Shown here piece after piece: positions 43,500 through 54,158 of a DNA stretch of 64,000 nt. The stretch lies in contig CM044320.1 in the NCBI GenBank assembly GCA_024291935.2, forward strand, positions 30,844,001-30,908,000, in the 5' to 3' direction. This DNA comes from Okapia johnstoni. Lineage: Eukaryota; Chordata; Mammalia; Artiodactyla; Giraffidae. Positions within the stretch are counted from its first letter, which is position 1. The number at the start of each line of letters is the position of its first letter. Both the position numbers and the translations under genes were made by a program. The notes under the pieces were generated by a model. That model was given only the letters and a program-made list of their open reading frames with translations, ran no database searches and was not told where the DNA came from.

Positions 43500-44440
43500 T
43501 TTATACTGTCAGACACCTTCATTCGTTTCTCTGCTCCTTCATTCAACAAGCATTAACTGAGTACCTACTCTGTCTTGGTCCCTGTGAGAGCCATGGGCAC
43601 ATGAACCCTAGACTTGCGCAGTTAACCATTTGGCAAAGAATACAGAAACCAATGAACACTCTTCAGCATGTGTGTTATGATGGAGCTATGCCCAGCATGC
43701 AATGAGCAAACAGGGACAGAGACTTAACTCATCCTACAGGACCAGGGAAGGCTTCCAGCAAGACGTGTTGCCCAAAGTGAATCATGAATGAATAGAAGTC
43801 ACCAGCCAGGCTGAGAAAGGAGGAAGAAAACTGTGAACAGAGAAAACAGGTCATACAAACAAAGGTAGAGAACCATGGGCTACATGCAGGAAACCACAAA
43901 TAATCCACTCTTTCTGGAGAAGATGGGCTGTATGTGTGTGTGTTCAGTCACTCAGTGGTGTCAGACTCTTTGCAACTCCATGGACTGTAGCCCACCAGGC
44001 TCCTCTGTCCATGGAGTTTTCTTGGTAAGAATACTCGAGTGGGTTTCCATTTCCTTCTCCAGGGGATCTTCCTGACCCAGGGATCAAACCCACATCTCCT
44101 GCATGGGCAGACAGATGCTTTAACCCTGAGTTGTACATGAGGGGAAATATGGACCCATGATCAATTGAAAATGGCCCCTTACACCACACTGGAAGTTTGG
44201 AGTTTACCCTGGTTGTGACAGAGAAACATACAACAATTTTAACAAAAGAGTTTTATGGTCAGATTTACATTTTAGAAAAGCTGGCCCAATGCAATGGGCA
44301 GGAGGTTTGGAAGAGGGCAACACTGGGGGCCAAAGGAACTGGAGTCACTGAGTTCATGACAACCTGTTAATAAGAAAACACACTGTACAGATATTTAAAA
44401 GCTGGAGTTGTCAGGATCTTGTGACTGACTGGACAGAGCA
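43500..44440 (-). mobile_element. L2 LINE 3' region (antisense), split by a SINE
   Basis: Antisense L2: TTCATTCAACAAGCATTAAC, TGAGTACCTACTCTGTCTTG, GGACCAGGGAAGGCTTCCAG and AGGCTGAGAAAGGAGG. After the Bov-tA it continues with TTTTATGGTCAGATTTACAT, TTTAGAAAAGCTGGCCC and GCAATGGGCAGGAGG. The order is collinear across the SINE. Confidence 0.7.
43934..44135 (-). mobile_element. Bov-tA SINE inside L2
   Basis: Antisense Bov-tA: TTCAGTCACTCAGTGGTGTC, GTAGCCCACCAGGCTCCTCT, GACCCAGGGATCAAACCCAC. The head is degraded (TTAACCCTGAGTTGTACAT). A short TGTGTG run precedes the tail. Confidence 0.93.
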
Positions 44441-44499
44441 GGTGAAGGGAATAAAACCTCATAAAGCCTGTAGGGCCCTGAAAAGAGCTAAGGCAGTAC

Positions 44500-44750
44500 A
44501 GCGATAAGGGCAGGGGCTCTGGGCCAACCTGCAAAGCCTAGTGCTGTCTTTGTCTAGCAGTGTAATCTTGGGCAAGTTATTTAATCTCTCTGATGTCTTC
44601 TCACCTGTAAAATACAGATACACCATGGTATACCTTCCTCATCGGATCATTATGAAGATTTTATTAGTTAACATACAATATCCAAAGTATGAAAAACAGA
44701 GTTTGGAACACAGTAAGTGCTATGTCAGTGTTACTAGCTTTTATAGATGT
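44500..44750 (+). mobile_element. MIR SINE
   Basis: Sense MIR: AGTGTAATCTTGGGCAAGTT, ATTTAATCTCTCTGATGTC, TTCTCACCTGTAAAATACAG and GGAACACAGTAAGTGCTATG. A 179-codon plus-strand frame (44541-45080) begins inside this MIR, so it is not a gene. Confidence 0.8.
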
Positions 44751-46489
44751 GATTTTCTAGTGGGATTTGTTCATTTTCCAGGTGCAGCCTCAAAAATTAG
44801 AACTGTCTTAAGACTGATTCTAGACCTCAGAGAATCCAGAAATTTCTCACATGCACTCAGGTCAGAAATGTGTTTGCATTTGGTCAAACACAACTCAGAA
44901 CAGTTCTCCAGGAGTCCCCTCCTGTTCACACTGTTTAGCATGACTTATATGTCTAGTCTCTCTGTTCTTGAAGTCTTTATTATGTTTGTGTTGTCTATCA
45001 CCTACAGCTTTAACTTTTATTTTAAATATTCACATTGTTCTTCCTTTGCTTCCATTATCTTGGTCTTTGGAGATTTTTAATAACGTTTCCAAAAGAGATG
45101 AATTATTTCTCTATTGAGCTTCACAATGCCTGGCCTGTTTTCACCCTAACTTTTGTAATCTAACCTTTCTCCTCTTTATTTCTGCTTTGGTTCCTGATTT
45201 TTATTTTAGGGTTCTCTTGGCTTCTCTTTTTGGTAGCTTTTTATTTCTAGGTTGGGTTTCTCCCCCTTGCACATTCATGTTCTAGATTCACCACTCTGTG
45301 ATGCTTTTTATTTCACTTGTGCCTTTAAAGCTTTCAATTCTGTACAAAAACATACAAAGGACCACTCTCTGTGATACCCCAGGTGAGCGCATTATGAAAA
45401 CGTTAAACAAAAAAACAGAGCAAAAAATCCCTAGACACATGCAGCTTATGAATAGATATCTGTTCTCTGCGGAATGAAGAAATCTGGTTTTACTTTGCAA
45501 AGCTCACTTTGTGGGTGCTTGATACACTAAACTAAGCTTTTAAATTACTAGACCGGGTATCCATGGGAAAGGATGAATGCTTCATACCAAAAATCTTTCC
45601 CTCCATCAAGCTAACTGATTACAATTGGAGTTTCCTCAAATGAGCTTGTTTGATAATTTGTCTCATTACTACTGAAAAGGAAATGGAAATCAAGGACTTG
45701 AGGGCAGAAAGCAGTAAGCAAATATGATCAAAGGTTATACTGTATGAAAGGCTGATTTAGTGTAAAATAATTTAAAAATAAAAATTAGCGTCATAGCCAA
45801 TAAGATATAGATAATAAACTTTTCAACTATTAATTAGGCTAGTATACGTTATACAAAGTCACTGTATGTGAGAAGGCTTTATAGCATCAAGTACAGATGG
45901 CTTTAAATGCAAACCAAAGTACAGATGATATACAAAACCAACACTGAGTGTCATTTATTACTTTCCTACTAATTCTAGGTTTAGACTGTACTTTGAATTT
46001 GATTGCCCAATTACCCACATCTATATTATATCATCTCTAAGCATCATTACAACATCAGCTTCAATCTTGTGGGAAGGACTGTAAACAAAGGCCAGTTGGC
46101 TAAAGATAGATCATTACTGACACATCCACAATAAGGGAGGTAACTAGGAGTAATGAGTATAATCAAGAGAAGTAAATTCAGGCTAAATACTAAGAAAGAA
46201 TGTTCAACAGTGAGGACAGATTAAGGCAGGAACCTTCCAAGATAAGTGATGATGATCACTGAAACACTTACATCCACTAAGAACAGCTTTTCATTCGTAA
46301 GGGTGTTTGATAAAGGATTCCAAACAGTTAGAGAACTAGAAATGGGGGAACTCTCTGTTTTTAGCTTGAAAAAGTTAAACATAAAGAAAACAGGGTGATG
46401 ATGTGATTTCCTCACAAACTAGGAAAACGTGCCTTTACAAAGTCATCTATTATTGTGAAATATTGGGAAGCACTGCTGTCGAAAGCATT
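44751..46489. other. Unique AT-rich sequence, no gene supported
   Basis: T-rich 45000-45260, otherwise no recognisable element. Confidence 0.5.
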
Positions 46490-46680
46490 TTGGAGCCCGA
46501 ATGATCTGAGATAAGTCTAACTGATGAACTTTAGTAAGATACTTAATCTGTGGGAGCCTCAGTTTCCACAACCACAAATGAGTATACAAAAGCCTGATTT
46601 GCAGGGTTACTATACAATTAAAATACGATAGTATATAAATGAATCCAAGCATTAATTACCTGGTATACTGAAAACATTAA
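46490..46680 (+). mobile_element. MIR SINE
   Basis: AAGATACTTAATCTGTGGGA, GCCTCAGTTTCCACAACCAC and GATTTGCAGGGTTACTATAC follow the MIR core in sense. Confidence 0.68.
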
Positions 46681-46807
46681 ATGGTATTTTATTTAATAAA
46701 TTATTATTAGATTTTTAATTCTAAATAATTTTAATGAGGTATTTTGATCTATTACCATTCACAAATAAGCATTTCTTTTTCAAAATAGTCAATAAAAACT
46801 CAACTTT

Positions 46808-47133
46808 CAGGGCTTCCCTGGTGGCTCAGTGGTAAAGAATACACCTGCCAATGCAAGAGACACAGGTTTGACCCCTGTCCAGGAAGATCTCACATGCCAC
46901 AGAGCAAATAAGCCCGTGCACCACTACTGAGCCTGTGCTCTAGAGGCCAGGAGCCACAACTACGGAGCCTGTGTATATCAACTCCTGAAGTTCACACACC
47001 CTAGAGCTCATGCTCTGCAACAAGAAGCCCACTAACTGAAATGAACAGTATCCCCCACTCCCTGCAACTAGAGAAAAGCCCAGGCAGCCACAAAGACCCA
47101 GCACAGCCAAAAATAAATACATAAATTTTCTTT
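46808..47133 (+). mobile_element. CHR-type SINE with TSD
   Basis: Sense: GGCTTCCCTGGTGGCTCAGT head, then AGATCTCACATGCCACAGAG, CCACTACTGAGCCTGTGCTC, TAGAGGCCAGGAGCCACAAC, GCAACTAGAGAAAAGCCCAG and GCACAGCCAAAAATAAATAC tail. TSD AAAAACTCAACTT (46794-46806) and AAAAACTCAAGTT (47134-47146). Confidence 0.9.
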
Positions 47134-47147
47134 AAAAACTCAAGTTC

Positions 47148-47432
47148 CTGAGGGTGGGATGTTCTGGGACAATAGCATTGAAACATGTATATTATCATGT
47201 GTGAAACAGAACACCATTCCATGTTCTACACATGGGACAGATGCTCAGGGCTGGGGCATTGGGATGGCCCAGAGGGATGGGATGGGGGGGGTGTGGGAGG
47301 GGGGTTCAGGATGGGGAGCGCGTGTGGACCCATGGCTGATTCATGTCAATGTGTGGCAAAAACTACTACAATATTGTAAAGTGATTGGCCCCCAACTAAA
47401 ATAAATAAATTTATTTAAAAAAAATAAAAAAT
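47148..47432 (+). mobile_element. Ruminant-type L1 3' end, 5'-truncated, with TSD
   Basis: Sense: GAGGGTGGGATGTTCTGGGA, TAGCATTGAAACATGTATAT, G-rich GGGATGGGGGGGGTGTGGG, GGCTGATTCATGTCAATGTG, AAACTACTACAATATTGTAA and CAACTAAAATAAATAAATTT then A-rich tail. Recalled as the 3' end of ruminant L1. TSD AAAAACTCAAGTT at 47134-47146 and 47433-47445. Frames through the G-rich part are not genes. Confidence 0.82.
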
Positions 47433-47446
47433 AAAAACTCAAGTTT

Positions 47447-49189
47447 CATTGCTATTTCACAGATGATCTGGGACATGAGTTTTAAACCCAGTTTTCTCAG
47501 ACATCTAGCAAAACCAAGTTATGATTGGTACTCCTATCTTAACATAACTCATAAAGTTTGCACACACAGAGAGCTGGGTCTTTTGACCTCTGATACTCTT
47601 ATTCTCTTCAATGTGGTAAATAAATGATGAATTTTAAACTTCATAATTAATCAGAACAATTGAGAGCTGGCATTTTCTGGTCAATTATATTTTATTTAAT
47701 CTGATCACCTAACTAGAAATTTATCTTTGTCTAAATTTTTAATATAAGAAGTTGTTAGTATATATTTTTATGACTTTCTGCCTTAGAAGTAATATATCAT
47801 GAACATAATCTAATCTTTCCATTAAGGAGACTCTTAAAATACTCCCATCATCATTATTCTGAATATTAATTATCATTGAAAAACACTGAGGATGTTAAAG
47901 ATGTATGAGACTGAGTCATCTCATACTGACCCGTGCTCTTGAAACTGTTTACATTAAATAACTGAAATCTGCTTGTTTCTTCTAAATGTTAAATGTGGGT
48001 CATGCAGGTGGGGGAGTGGTGCCTGGGGTGCTGACAGTTGAAGATGTTTCTAGAGTTCTGGTAAACTGACAACTTAATAAAAAGAAATGTTGGTGTGTGT
48101 TGCTGATGAAATAAATAAGCATACTTTGTACTCCAACTTATAAAATCATAAATGAACCAATTAAATGAAAATGGTGTAGCTTTCACACATCAGTTATGTT
48201 ATCAAAAAAAGTTTTTCAGTAAGTTTATGCACTTTTAATAAGCAACAGCATTAGTCAGTAAAAAATAAGAACTCTGATGCATTCAGAGAGACTATAGATC
48301 TAAACCTGACAAAACAAAGCCTCATAAAGGTGTTTGTTCATTAATTTTTAAAAGGCCAGACTTTGAGTTGTTATCAAGTCAACTGGCACCAAACCGTACT
48401 CAATTTAGTGCAACTACAAAGTGGAATCCATAGTCTACAATGGCAGAGTTTTTGATCACACTAATTAACAGCCATTTTGTTTAAAATAAACAGATACGAG
48501 TCTAATTGCCTTTTTTACATAAGAAAGAGAAGATCTTAAAAGTAAAAACATGTTAAAAAAAAAGATCAGACAAATGCCACTCAAACAGATAAGCAAAGTT
48601 GCCTGTGAAAGGAACCCAGAGGTAGTTGGGCTGTTCATTGACTGACAGCCCAGTGAAGCAAAAGGAACAGAAGCTCAGACAGGTTAAAGGGAATCATGAG
48701 GGCATGGCCTGTAACTACCCATCCTTTCATCATATTTCCTCACAAAGGAGTGTACTTTAGTTCATAATGTGGTAGGCAATAGCAGACCTGATACTCCTAA
48801 TTAGGACAGACCTCTAATAATGGACAAATCATTCCTTCTACCCTAGCATACATTGCCAGTGGAGGATGTATTGCAATAAAATTTCAAAGATAAATTGTTC
48901 TCTATGTTCCAGATGTTTATTTGAATTTGGGTTCAGATGAATAAGTTCCTCTATCAGTAGCCTGTGTCTTCCAAGGCCCCCAAATGGGCATCAATACTGA
49001 CTGGACTTGTAGTCTATTTTGATTTATACATTAGGAAATAGTTTGTGTTTATCCTGAATTTTCATCTCCCTAGTCTATAAAAGTAATCCCTGGATACAAT
49101 CAGAGCATGCATCAGTTGCCAAAGCCTTTAATAAGAACATACACTCCCTTACTATAATTAAGAAATAATATACGAATTAAGCATTACTA
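47447..49189. other. Unique AT-rich sequence, no feature seen
   Basis: No repeat, exon or RNA gene recognised in this 1.7-kb block. Confidence 0.5.
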
Positions 49190-49200
49190 TGTGTGTGTGT

Positions 49201-49235
<35 letters not shown>
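49190..49235. repeat. (TG)n(AT)n microsatellite
   Basis: About seven TG units then about 15 AT units, abutting the head of the dimeric Bov-tA. Confidence 0.95.
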
Positions 49236-49238
<3 letters not shown>

Positions 49239-49535
49239 TTCCCTGATAGCTCAGTTGGTAAAGAATCCACCTGTAATGGAGGAGACCCCAATTTGATTTC
49301 TGGGTCAGGAAGATCTGCTGGAGAAGGGACAGGTTACCCACTCCAGTATTCTTGGGCATTCCTGGTGGCTCATCTGGTAAAGAACCTGCCTGCAATGCAG
49401 GAGACCTGGGTTCGATCCCTGGGTTGGGAAGATCCCCTGGAGAAGGGAAAAGCTACCCACTCCAATATTCTGGCCTAGAGAATTCCATGGACTCTATAGT
49501 CCATGGGGTGGCAAAGAGTCGAACATGAAATTATA
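49236..49535 (+). mobile_element. Dimeric-head Bov-tA SINE
   Basis: Two tRNA-like heads in tandem. Head 1 is GGCTTCCCTGATAGCTCAGT and runs to CCCACTCCAGTATTCTTGG. Head 2 is GCATTCCTGGTGGCTCATCT and runs to TATTCTGGCCTAGAGAATTC, then CTATAGTCCATGGGGTGGCA. This is a known Bov-tA subfamily layout in which the first unit stops at TATTCTTGG. Confidence 0.92.
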
Positions 49536-50367
49536 TAACACACATATAAAATGTTATACATAATGTAACATAAGCCATGAACAAAATAACATAATTTAAA
49601 AACAATACCTATGGTGAATTATTAATACATATAGCAATATAATAGGTACATCGTTCTGCGATACATAATACCAACAAGTATGTGAAATAATCTTTTTTAA
49701 AGCATCATCTGATTTTAGCCTCTGCAAAGAATTTTCGCCCTTTAGTTTACTCACAGTACAAACTCTTCAAAAACATTCATCTTTCCATTACTTTTTATAT
49801 CCTCTGTTACTAGGACAGTACCATGCAGAGAGTGCTTTTCCAAAGTGTCTGGGGGAATCACTTTTAAAACTAAGTAAATATGATCAGCCTACACTATTAT
49901 CTGCATTCAGAATAAGATTAAGGCTGAAACCAATGCTGTGCTCTATATGTTTAACAATCAGCTCTTCAGGAGAGGGGAAAAAAAGCCCTGACTGAATAGC
50001 ATTTGCAAATTTCCTGGTGAAATATTTCCTGATGGCCGATTTCAAGGTACCACCCCACCGTGAAATCACTGACCATGGAGGTGGGAAGAGATGCACACAC
50101 AGGCTCACAAGAGCTGGTGCAAGGCTATAAGAGCCAGTGAGGTCACATCACTGGTTGAACACAATAGCAAAACCCTGCAGAAAGACTGTGGTGTTTTCAA
50201 TCATCTACATTTGTAAAGCTCCACCATTTAAATTTACTTTTCCCATACTTTTTTTTCTCTTTTTTACTTTTTAAATTATGAAAGTATAATAACAGGAGAT
50301 TTGGAAAATACAGAAAAAATACATATAGTTCCACCATATGTTACAATTATTTTTTAAGTAGATAAAT
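49536..50367. other. Unique AT-rich sequence, no gene supported
   Basis: A 74-codon minus-strand frame (49884-50108) has no recognised domain. Nothing else seen. Confidence 0.5.
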
Positions 50368-50960
50368 TAAAATTTTTAGTTGGAGTATCAATATTAAACT
50401 CTCAAAAATTAATAGAATAAATAGACAGAAAAGTAGAAGGATATATTAAGAGTAGACCTGAAAAGCACTATGGACCAACTCAACATAACCAAGATTTATG
50501 TAATTTTCACACAACAGTAGGAAATAGATTCTATTCAAGTTGCCATGGACTATAAACTAGGAGACACTGGAGCATATCCAGGGATATAAGACAAGGTGCA
50601 AAAATGTCACAGGCTAAAGGTATTGAAATCATACAGTCTGTTCTCTTATCACTGTGGAATTATGTTAGAAATCAATATCAAAAGATTTTTTAAAATAACC
50701 CACATATAATCAAGTGCAGTGTGACATTTACCAGGAGAGATCTTTGACTTAGCCATTGAAAACCTCAATAAAGTTAGAAGACTGAAAAAACACAGAGGGT
50801 GATTGCAGAGAAGAAAACATTTTAATGAGAAATTAATATCAAAGTGAGAAATTAATATCAAAGATAGTTTTAAAAAGCCCATGTATTTGGAAATTAAATG
50901 TCCATTTTTAAATGCTGGGTGTATCTAAAGAGCCATAACAAGGAAAACTATTTGTAACAA
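50368..50960 (+). mobile_element. Old L1 ORF2 fragment (endonuclease region)
   Basis: Sense: AGAATAAATAGACAGAAAAG, AGGATATATTAAGAGTAGAC, CATGGACTATAAACTAGGAG, TATCCAGGGATATAAGACAA, ATTGAAATCATACAGTCTGT, TCTTATCACTGTGGAATTAT and TATTTGGAAATTAAATGT. These follow the C-terminal part of the L1 endonuclease (the ..HILGHK.. and ..SDHNGIKLEI.. region). All frames are broken. AGTGAGAAATTAATATCAAA is duplicated at about 50825-50860. Confidence 0.78.
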
Positions 50961-51448
50961 TATATTTGTAACAATAATAATGAAAAGAGAATTTATTAGA
51001 ATTTGCTACATGCAGCTAAAGCTGCTCAATGCAACTAAATATACTGAGGAATCTTGAATAAGGTATGAAAACAAATAATGGACACTGGCATAAAATTTTG
51101 TGAAATCTGAACAAAATCTATATTTAATAAAACTGTATCATATGCTAATTTCCTGATTCTTTTTACAACATATTCCTTTATATTCTCAGAACTGGATTAG
51201 AAGTTTCAAGCCTTAATTTTTAAAAGAAAAAAATCACTAAGATAATAAACTTTCTAGACTTTTAGCAGTAATGCTAGATGCCAAAATACATGGAACTATA
51301 TCAGTTTTTGAGTGAACAGAAATTAGAAATGTAGCTAGCATTCTATTCATACTAAGTCAAACAAGTGAAATCAAAACATCACAAATTTTTTATAGGCAAA
51401 AATTCATGTTTTCTAAAATATATGTATTTTCTCACACATACTATTTAC
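50961..51448. other. Unique AT-rich sequence, no feature seen
   Basis: No recognised element. Confidence 0.5.
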
Positions 51449-51455
51449 ATATATA

Positions 51456-51508
<53 letters not shown>

Positions 51509-51510
51509 GC
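51449..51510. repeat. (AT)n(GT)n(AT)n(AC)n microsatellite
   Basis: Alternating purine-pyrimidine tract ATATATAT, GTGTGTGTGTGT, about 17 AT units, ACACACGC. Its arms are partly self-complementary. Confidence 0.95.
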
Positions 51511-51827
51511 AAAAGCTTTTCTACTACACTTGATAAAGGCTTAAGAAAGAAAAAAAAGAAAGAAATTGGAAACTATAAACTAAGTGAATTGCGAGCACTA
51601 CATATGAAATTTAGAAAGTGAAACAAACTAGATAAAAGTAAAAGATCATCATATAGTCCAGTTAATTTTTAAACATGACCTCTCATAGAAACACACATGG
51701 AGCTTTGGAGAAAAAACAATAGCTGGGTATTGGTATTTTTCAAAAAATTCCAAGGTAACTCTGATATGCATCTGGATTTTTAAAAAATGATTACAGGTTT
51801 TTCTTTTAGATAGTAGTTTTAGTGATA

Positions 51828-51971
51828 TGGGAGAGAGAAATGGCAACCACGCCAGTATTCATGCCTGGAAAATCCCATGGACGGAGGAACCTGGTAGGCT
51901 ACAGTCCATGGGGTCACAAAGAGTCAGACACGCCTAAGCGACTTCACTTTCTTTCTTTCTTTCTTTCTTCC
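51828..51971 (+). mobile_element. Bov-tA/BOV-A2-type SINE, truncated, with TSD
   Basis: GAGAGAAATGGCAACCACGC, CAGTATTCATGCCTGGAAAA, GGACGGAGGAACCTGGTAGG, AAGCGACTTCACTTTC then (TTTC)6. Perfect 10-bp TSD TTTAGTGATA at 51818-51827 and 51972-51981. The TTTC run has grown from the CACTTTC tail. Confidence 0.95.
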
Positions 51972-51981
51972 TTTAGTGATA

Positions 51982-52236
51982 CAGAATTCTATAGTGTCTG
52001 TTGACAAATCATGATGCAATGGTATTAAGTGAATAATATTAATAGTTATATAATCACAATATTAAAAGGTGTTATCAGTTTTCACAGTTTTTCACAGGGG
52101 AAAAAAATAAAAGATAATGACAATTGTAAGCCATAATGCAAACATGATTGACCTAACAATATAAAATAACTACATACACTTTGGAGGGTTAAGTAGAGTG
52201 ATGTAGTAAGTAAAAAAGCATACATATACATGTTTT
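51982..52236. other. Unique sequence, no feature seen
   Basis: Short AT-rich spacer. Confidence 0.5.
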
Positions 52237-54158
52237 CATCTGCCCAGCCAATCTATGTTTTTTGGTTGGTGCACTTAATCCATTTATAGTTAAGGTAATT
52301 ATCAATATGTATGATCCTATTACCATTTTCTTAATTGTTTTGGGTTTATTTTATGTAGGTGTTCTTCTCTTGTGTTTCCTACCTAGTGTTTTAGCATTTG
52401 TTGTAAAGTTGGTTTGGTGGTGCTGAATTCCCTTAACTTTTGCCTGTCTGGAAAGTTTTTGATTTCTTGCTGGGTACAGTATTCTTGGTTGTAGGTTCTT
52501 CCCTTTTATCACTTTAAATATATCATGCCAGTCTCTTCTGGCTTGTAGAGTTTCTATTAAGAAATCAGCTGATAACCTTATGGGAGTTCCTTGTATGTAA
52601 TTTGTCATTTTTCCCTTGTTGCTTTTAATATTTTGTCTTTGTTTTTAGTTTTTATCAATTTGATTACTATGTATTCCTCCTTGGGTTTATCCTGCCTAGG
52701 ATAAACCTACTAAGGGATATCTTGCCTGGGATAAACCTACTAAGGTCCTGCACCTACTGGACCTGGTTGACTACTTGCTTTCATGTTAGGGAAATTTTCA
52801 GCTATTCTCTCTTCAAATATTTTCTCAGGTCCTTTCTCTTTCTCTCTTCTCCTTCTGGGAACCCATACTATGAATGTTGGTGCATTTAATATTGTCCCAG
52901 AGGTCTCATAGGTTGTCTTCATTTCTTTTTATCCTTTTTCCTATATTCTGTTCTGCAGCAGTGATTTCCACCATTCTGTCTTCCGGGTCACTTATCTGTT
53001 CTTCTGCCTCAATTATTCTGCTATTGATTCTTTCTAGTGTATTGTTCATCTCTGTTTGTTTGTTCTTTAGTTCTTCTAAGTCTTTGGTAAACATTTCTCA
53101 TATCTTCCCCATTCTTTTTCCAAGATTCTGTCTCATCTTCACTGTCAAATTCCAAATTATTTTTCTGGAAGGCTGCCTATCTCCACTTCATTTAGTTGTT
53201 TTTCTGAGGTTTTATCTTGTCCTCTCATCTAGAACATAACCCTCTGCTTTTTCATTCTGGTTGACTCTCTGTGACGTGGTTTCCATTCTGTGGGATTGTG
53301 GTTCTTCGTACTTCTGTCTGCCCTCTGGTGGATGAGGCTAAGAAGCTTGTGTAAGCTTCCTGATGGGAAGGGCTAGCAGTGGGAAAAACTGGATCTTGCT
53401 CTGGTGGGCAGGGTGTTGCTCAATAAAACTTTAACACAATTATCTGCTGATGGGTGGGGTTTTGCGGCATCTCTGTTAGTTGTTTGGCCTGAGACAACCC
53501 CACTCTGGGGTCCACAGGCTCTATGGTAGGGTTAATGGCGATCTCCAAAGGGGCTTACACCAAGGGTCACCTTCCAGGACTGCTGCTGCCAGCGCCCCTG
53601 TCCCCACAGGGAGCCACGGCTGACCCACACCTCCATAGGAGACCCTCCAACACTAGCAGGTAGGTCTGATTCAGTCTCCTGTGAGGTCACTACTCCTTTT
53701 CTCTGGGCCTTGGTACAAACAAAATTTTGTTTATGCCCTCCAAGAATGGAGTCTCTGTTTTCCCCAGTCCTGTGGAAGTCCTGTAATCAAATCGCACTGG
53801 CCTTCAAAGTCAGATTCCCTGGGGATTAAAAGTCCCTTTGCCAGATCCCCAGGCTAGGAAGTCTGACATGGGGCTCAGAATCTTCACAAGAGTGGGAGAA
53901 CTTCTTTGGTATTATTGTTCTCCAGTTTGTGGGTTGCCCACCCAGCAAGTATGGGATTTGATTTTATCATGATTGTGTCCCTTCTACCATCTCATTGTGG
54001 CTTCTTCTTTGTCTTTGGACATGGGGTATCTTTTTTTGGTAGGTTACAGTGTCCTCCTGTACGTGGCTATTCAACAGTTAGTTGTGATTTTGGTGCTCTC
54101 ACAGGAGGAGATGAGTGCATGTCCTTCTATGCCATCATCTTGAACCAAATCTCCCACA
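52237..54158 (-). mobile_element. L1 5' portion: 5'UTR, ORF1, start of ORF2 (antisense)
   Basis: On the minus strand the element begins near 54158 (complement of ATCTTGAACCAAATCTCCC), crosses a GC-richer 5' UTR, reads ORF1 in three pieces and stops about 30 codons into ORF2. The ORF2 N-terminus is visible as LIITLTINGLSAPTKKHRLA-like sequence at about 52240-52330. There is no 3' UTR or poly(A), so this is not a typical 5'-truncated copy. The 3' part was deleted, moved or never contiguous. Confidence 0.85.
52351..53094 (-). pseudogene. L1 ORF1 (ORF1p) remnant
   Basis: The RNA-binding protein of L1, in pieces. Frame 52906-53094 is coiled-coil: DLEELKNKQTEMNNTLERIN, EAEEQISDPEDRMVEITAAE. Frame 52740-52922 covers the RNA-recognition region: TSGTILNAPTFIVWVP, KGPEKIFEERIAENFPNM. 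Frame 52351-52608 is the C-terminal domain: RLSADFLIETLQARRDWHDI, FKVIKGKNLQPRILYPA. These follow ORF1p order, with breaks between them near 52925 and 52610-52740. The 52700-52745 stretch holds a short duplication (GCCTAGGATAAACCTACTAAG / GCCTGGGATAAACCTACTAAG on the plus strand). A 121-codon plus-strand frame (52874-53239) is the antisense shadow. Confidence 0.85.

Noticed and set aside
44541..45080. 179-codon plus-strand open frame
   Set aside because: It starts inside a MIR, has no domain or codon structure I recognise and continues into T-rich unique DNA. Chance frame.
47270..47315. G-rich run as a possible G-quadruplex regulatory element
   Set aside because: It is the ordinary G-rich part of the ruminant L1 3' UTR, so it is not locus-specific. 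It might still fold, but there is no evidence of a role here.
52874..53239. 121-codon plus-strand open frame
   Set aside because: Antisense shadow of the L1 ORF1 coiled-coil region.
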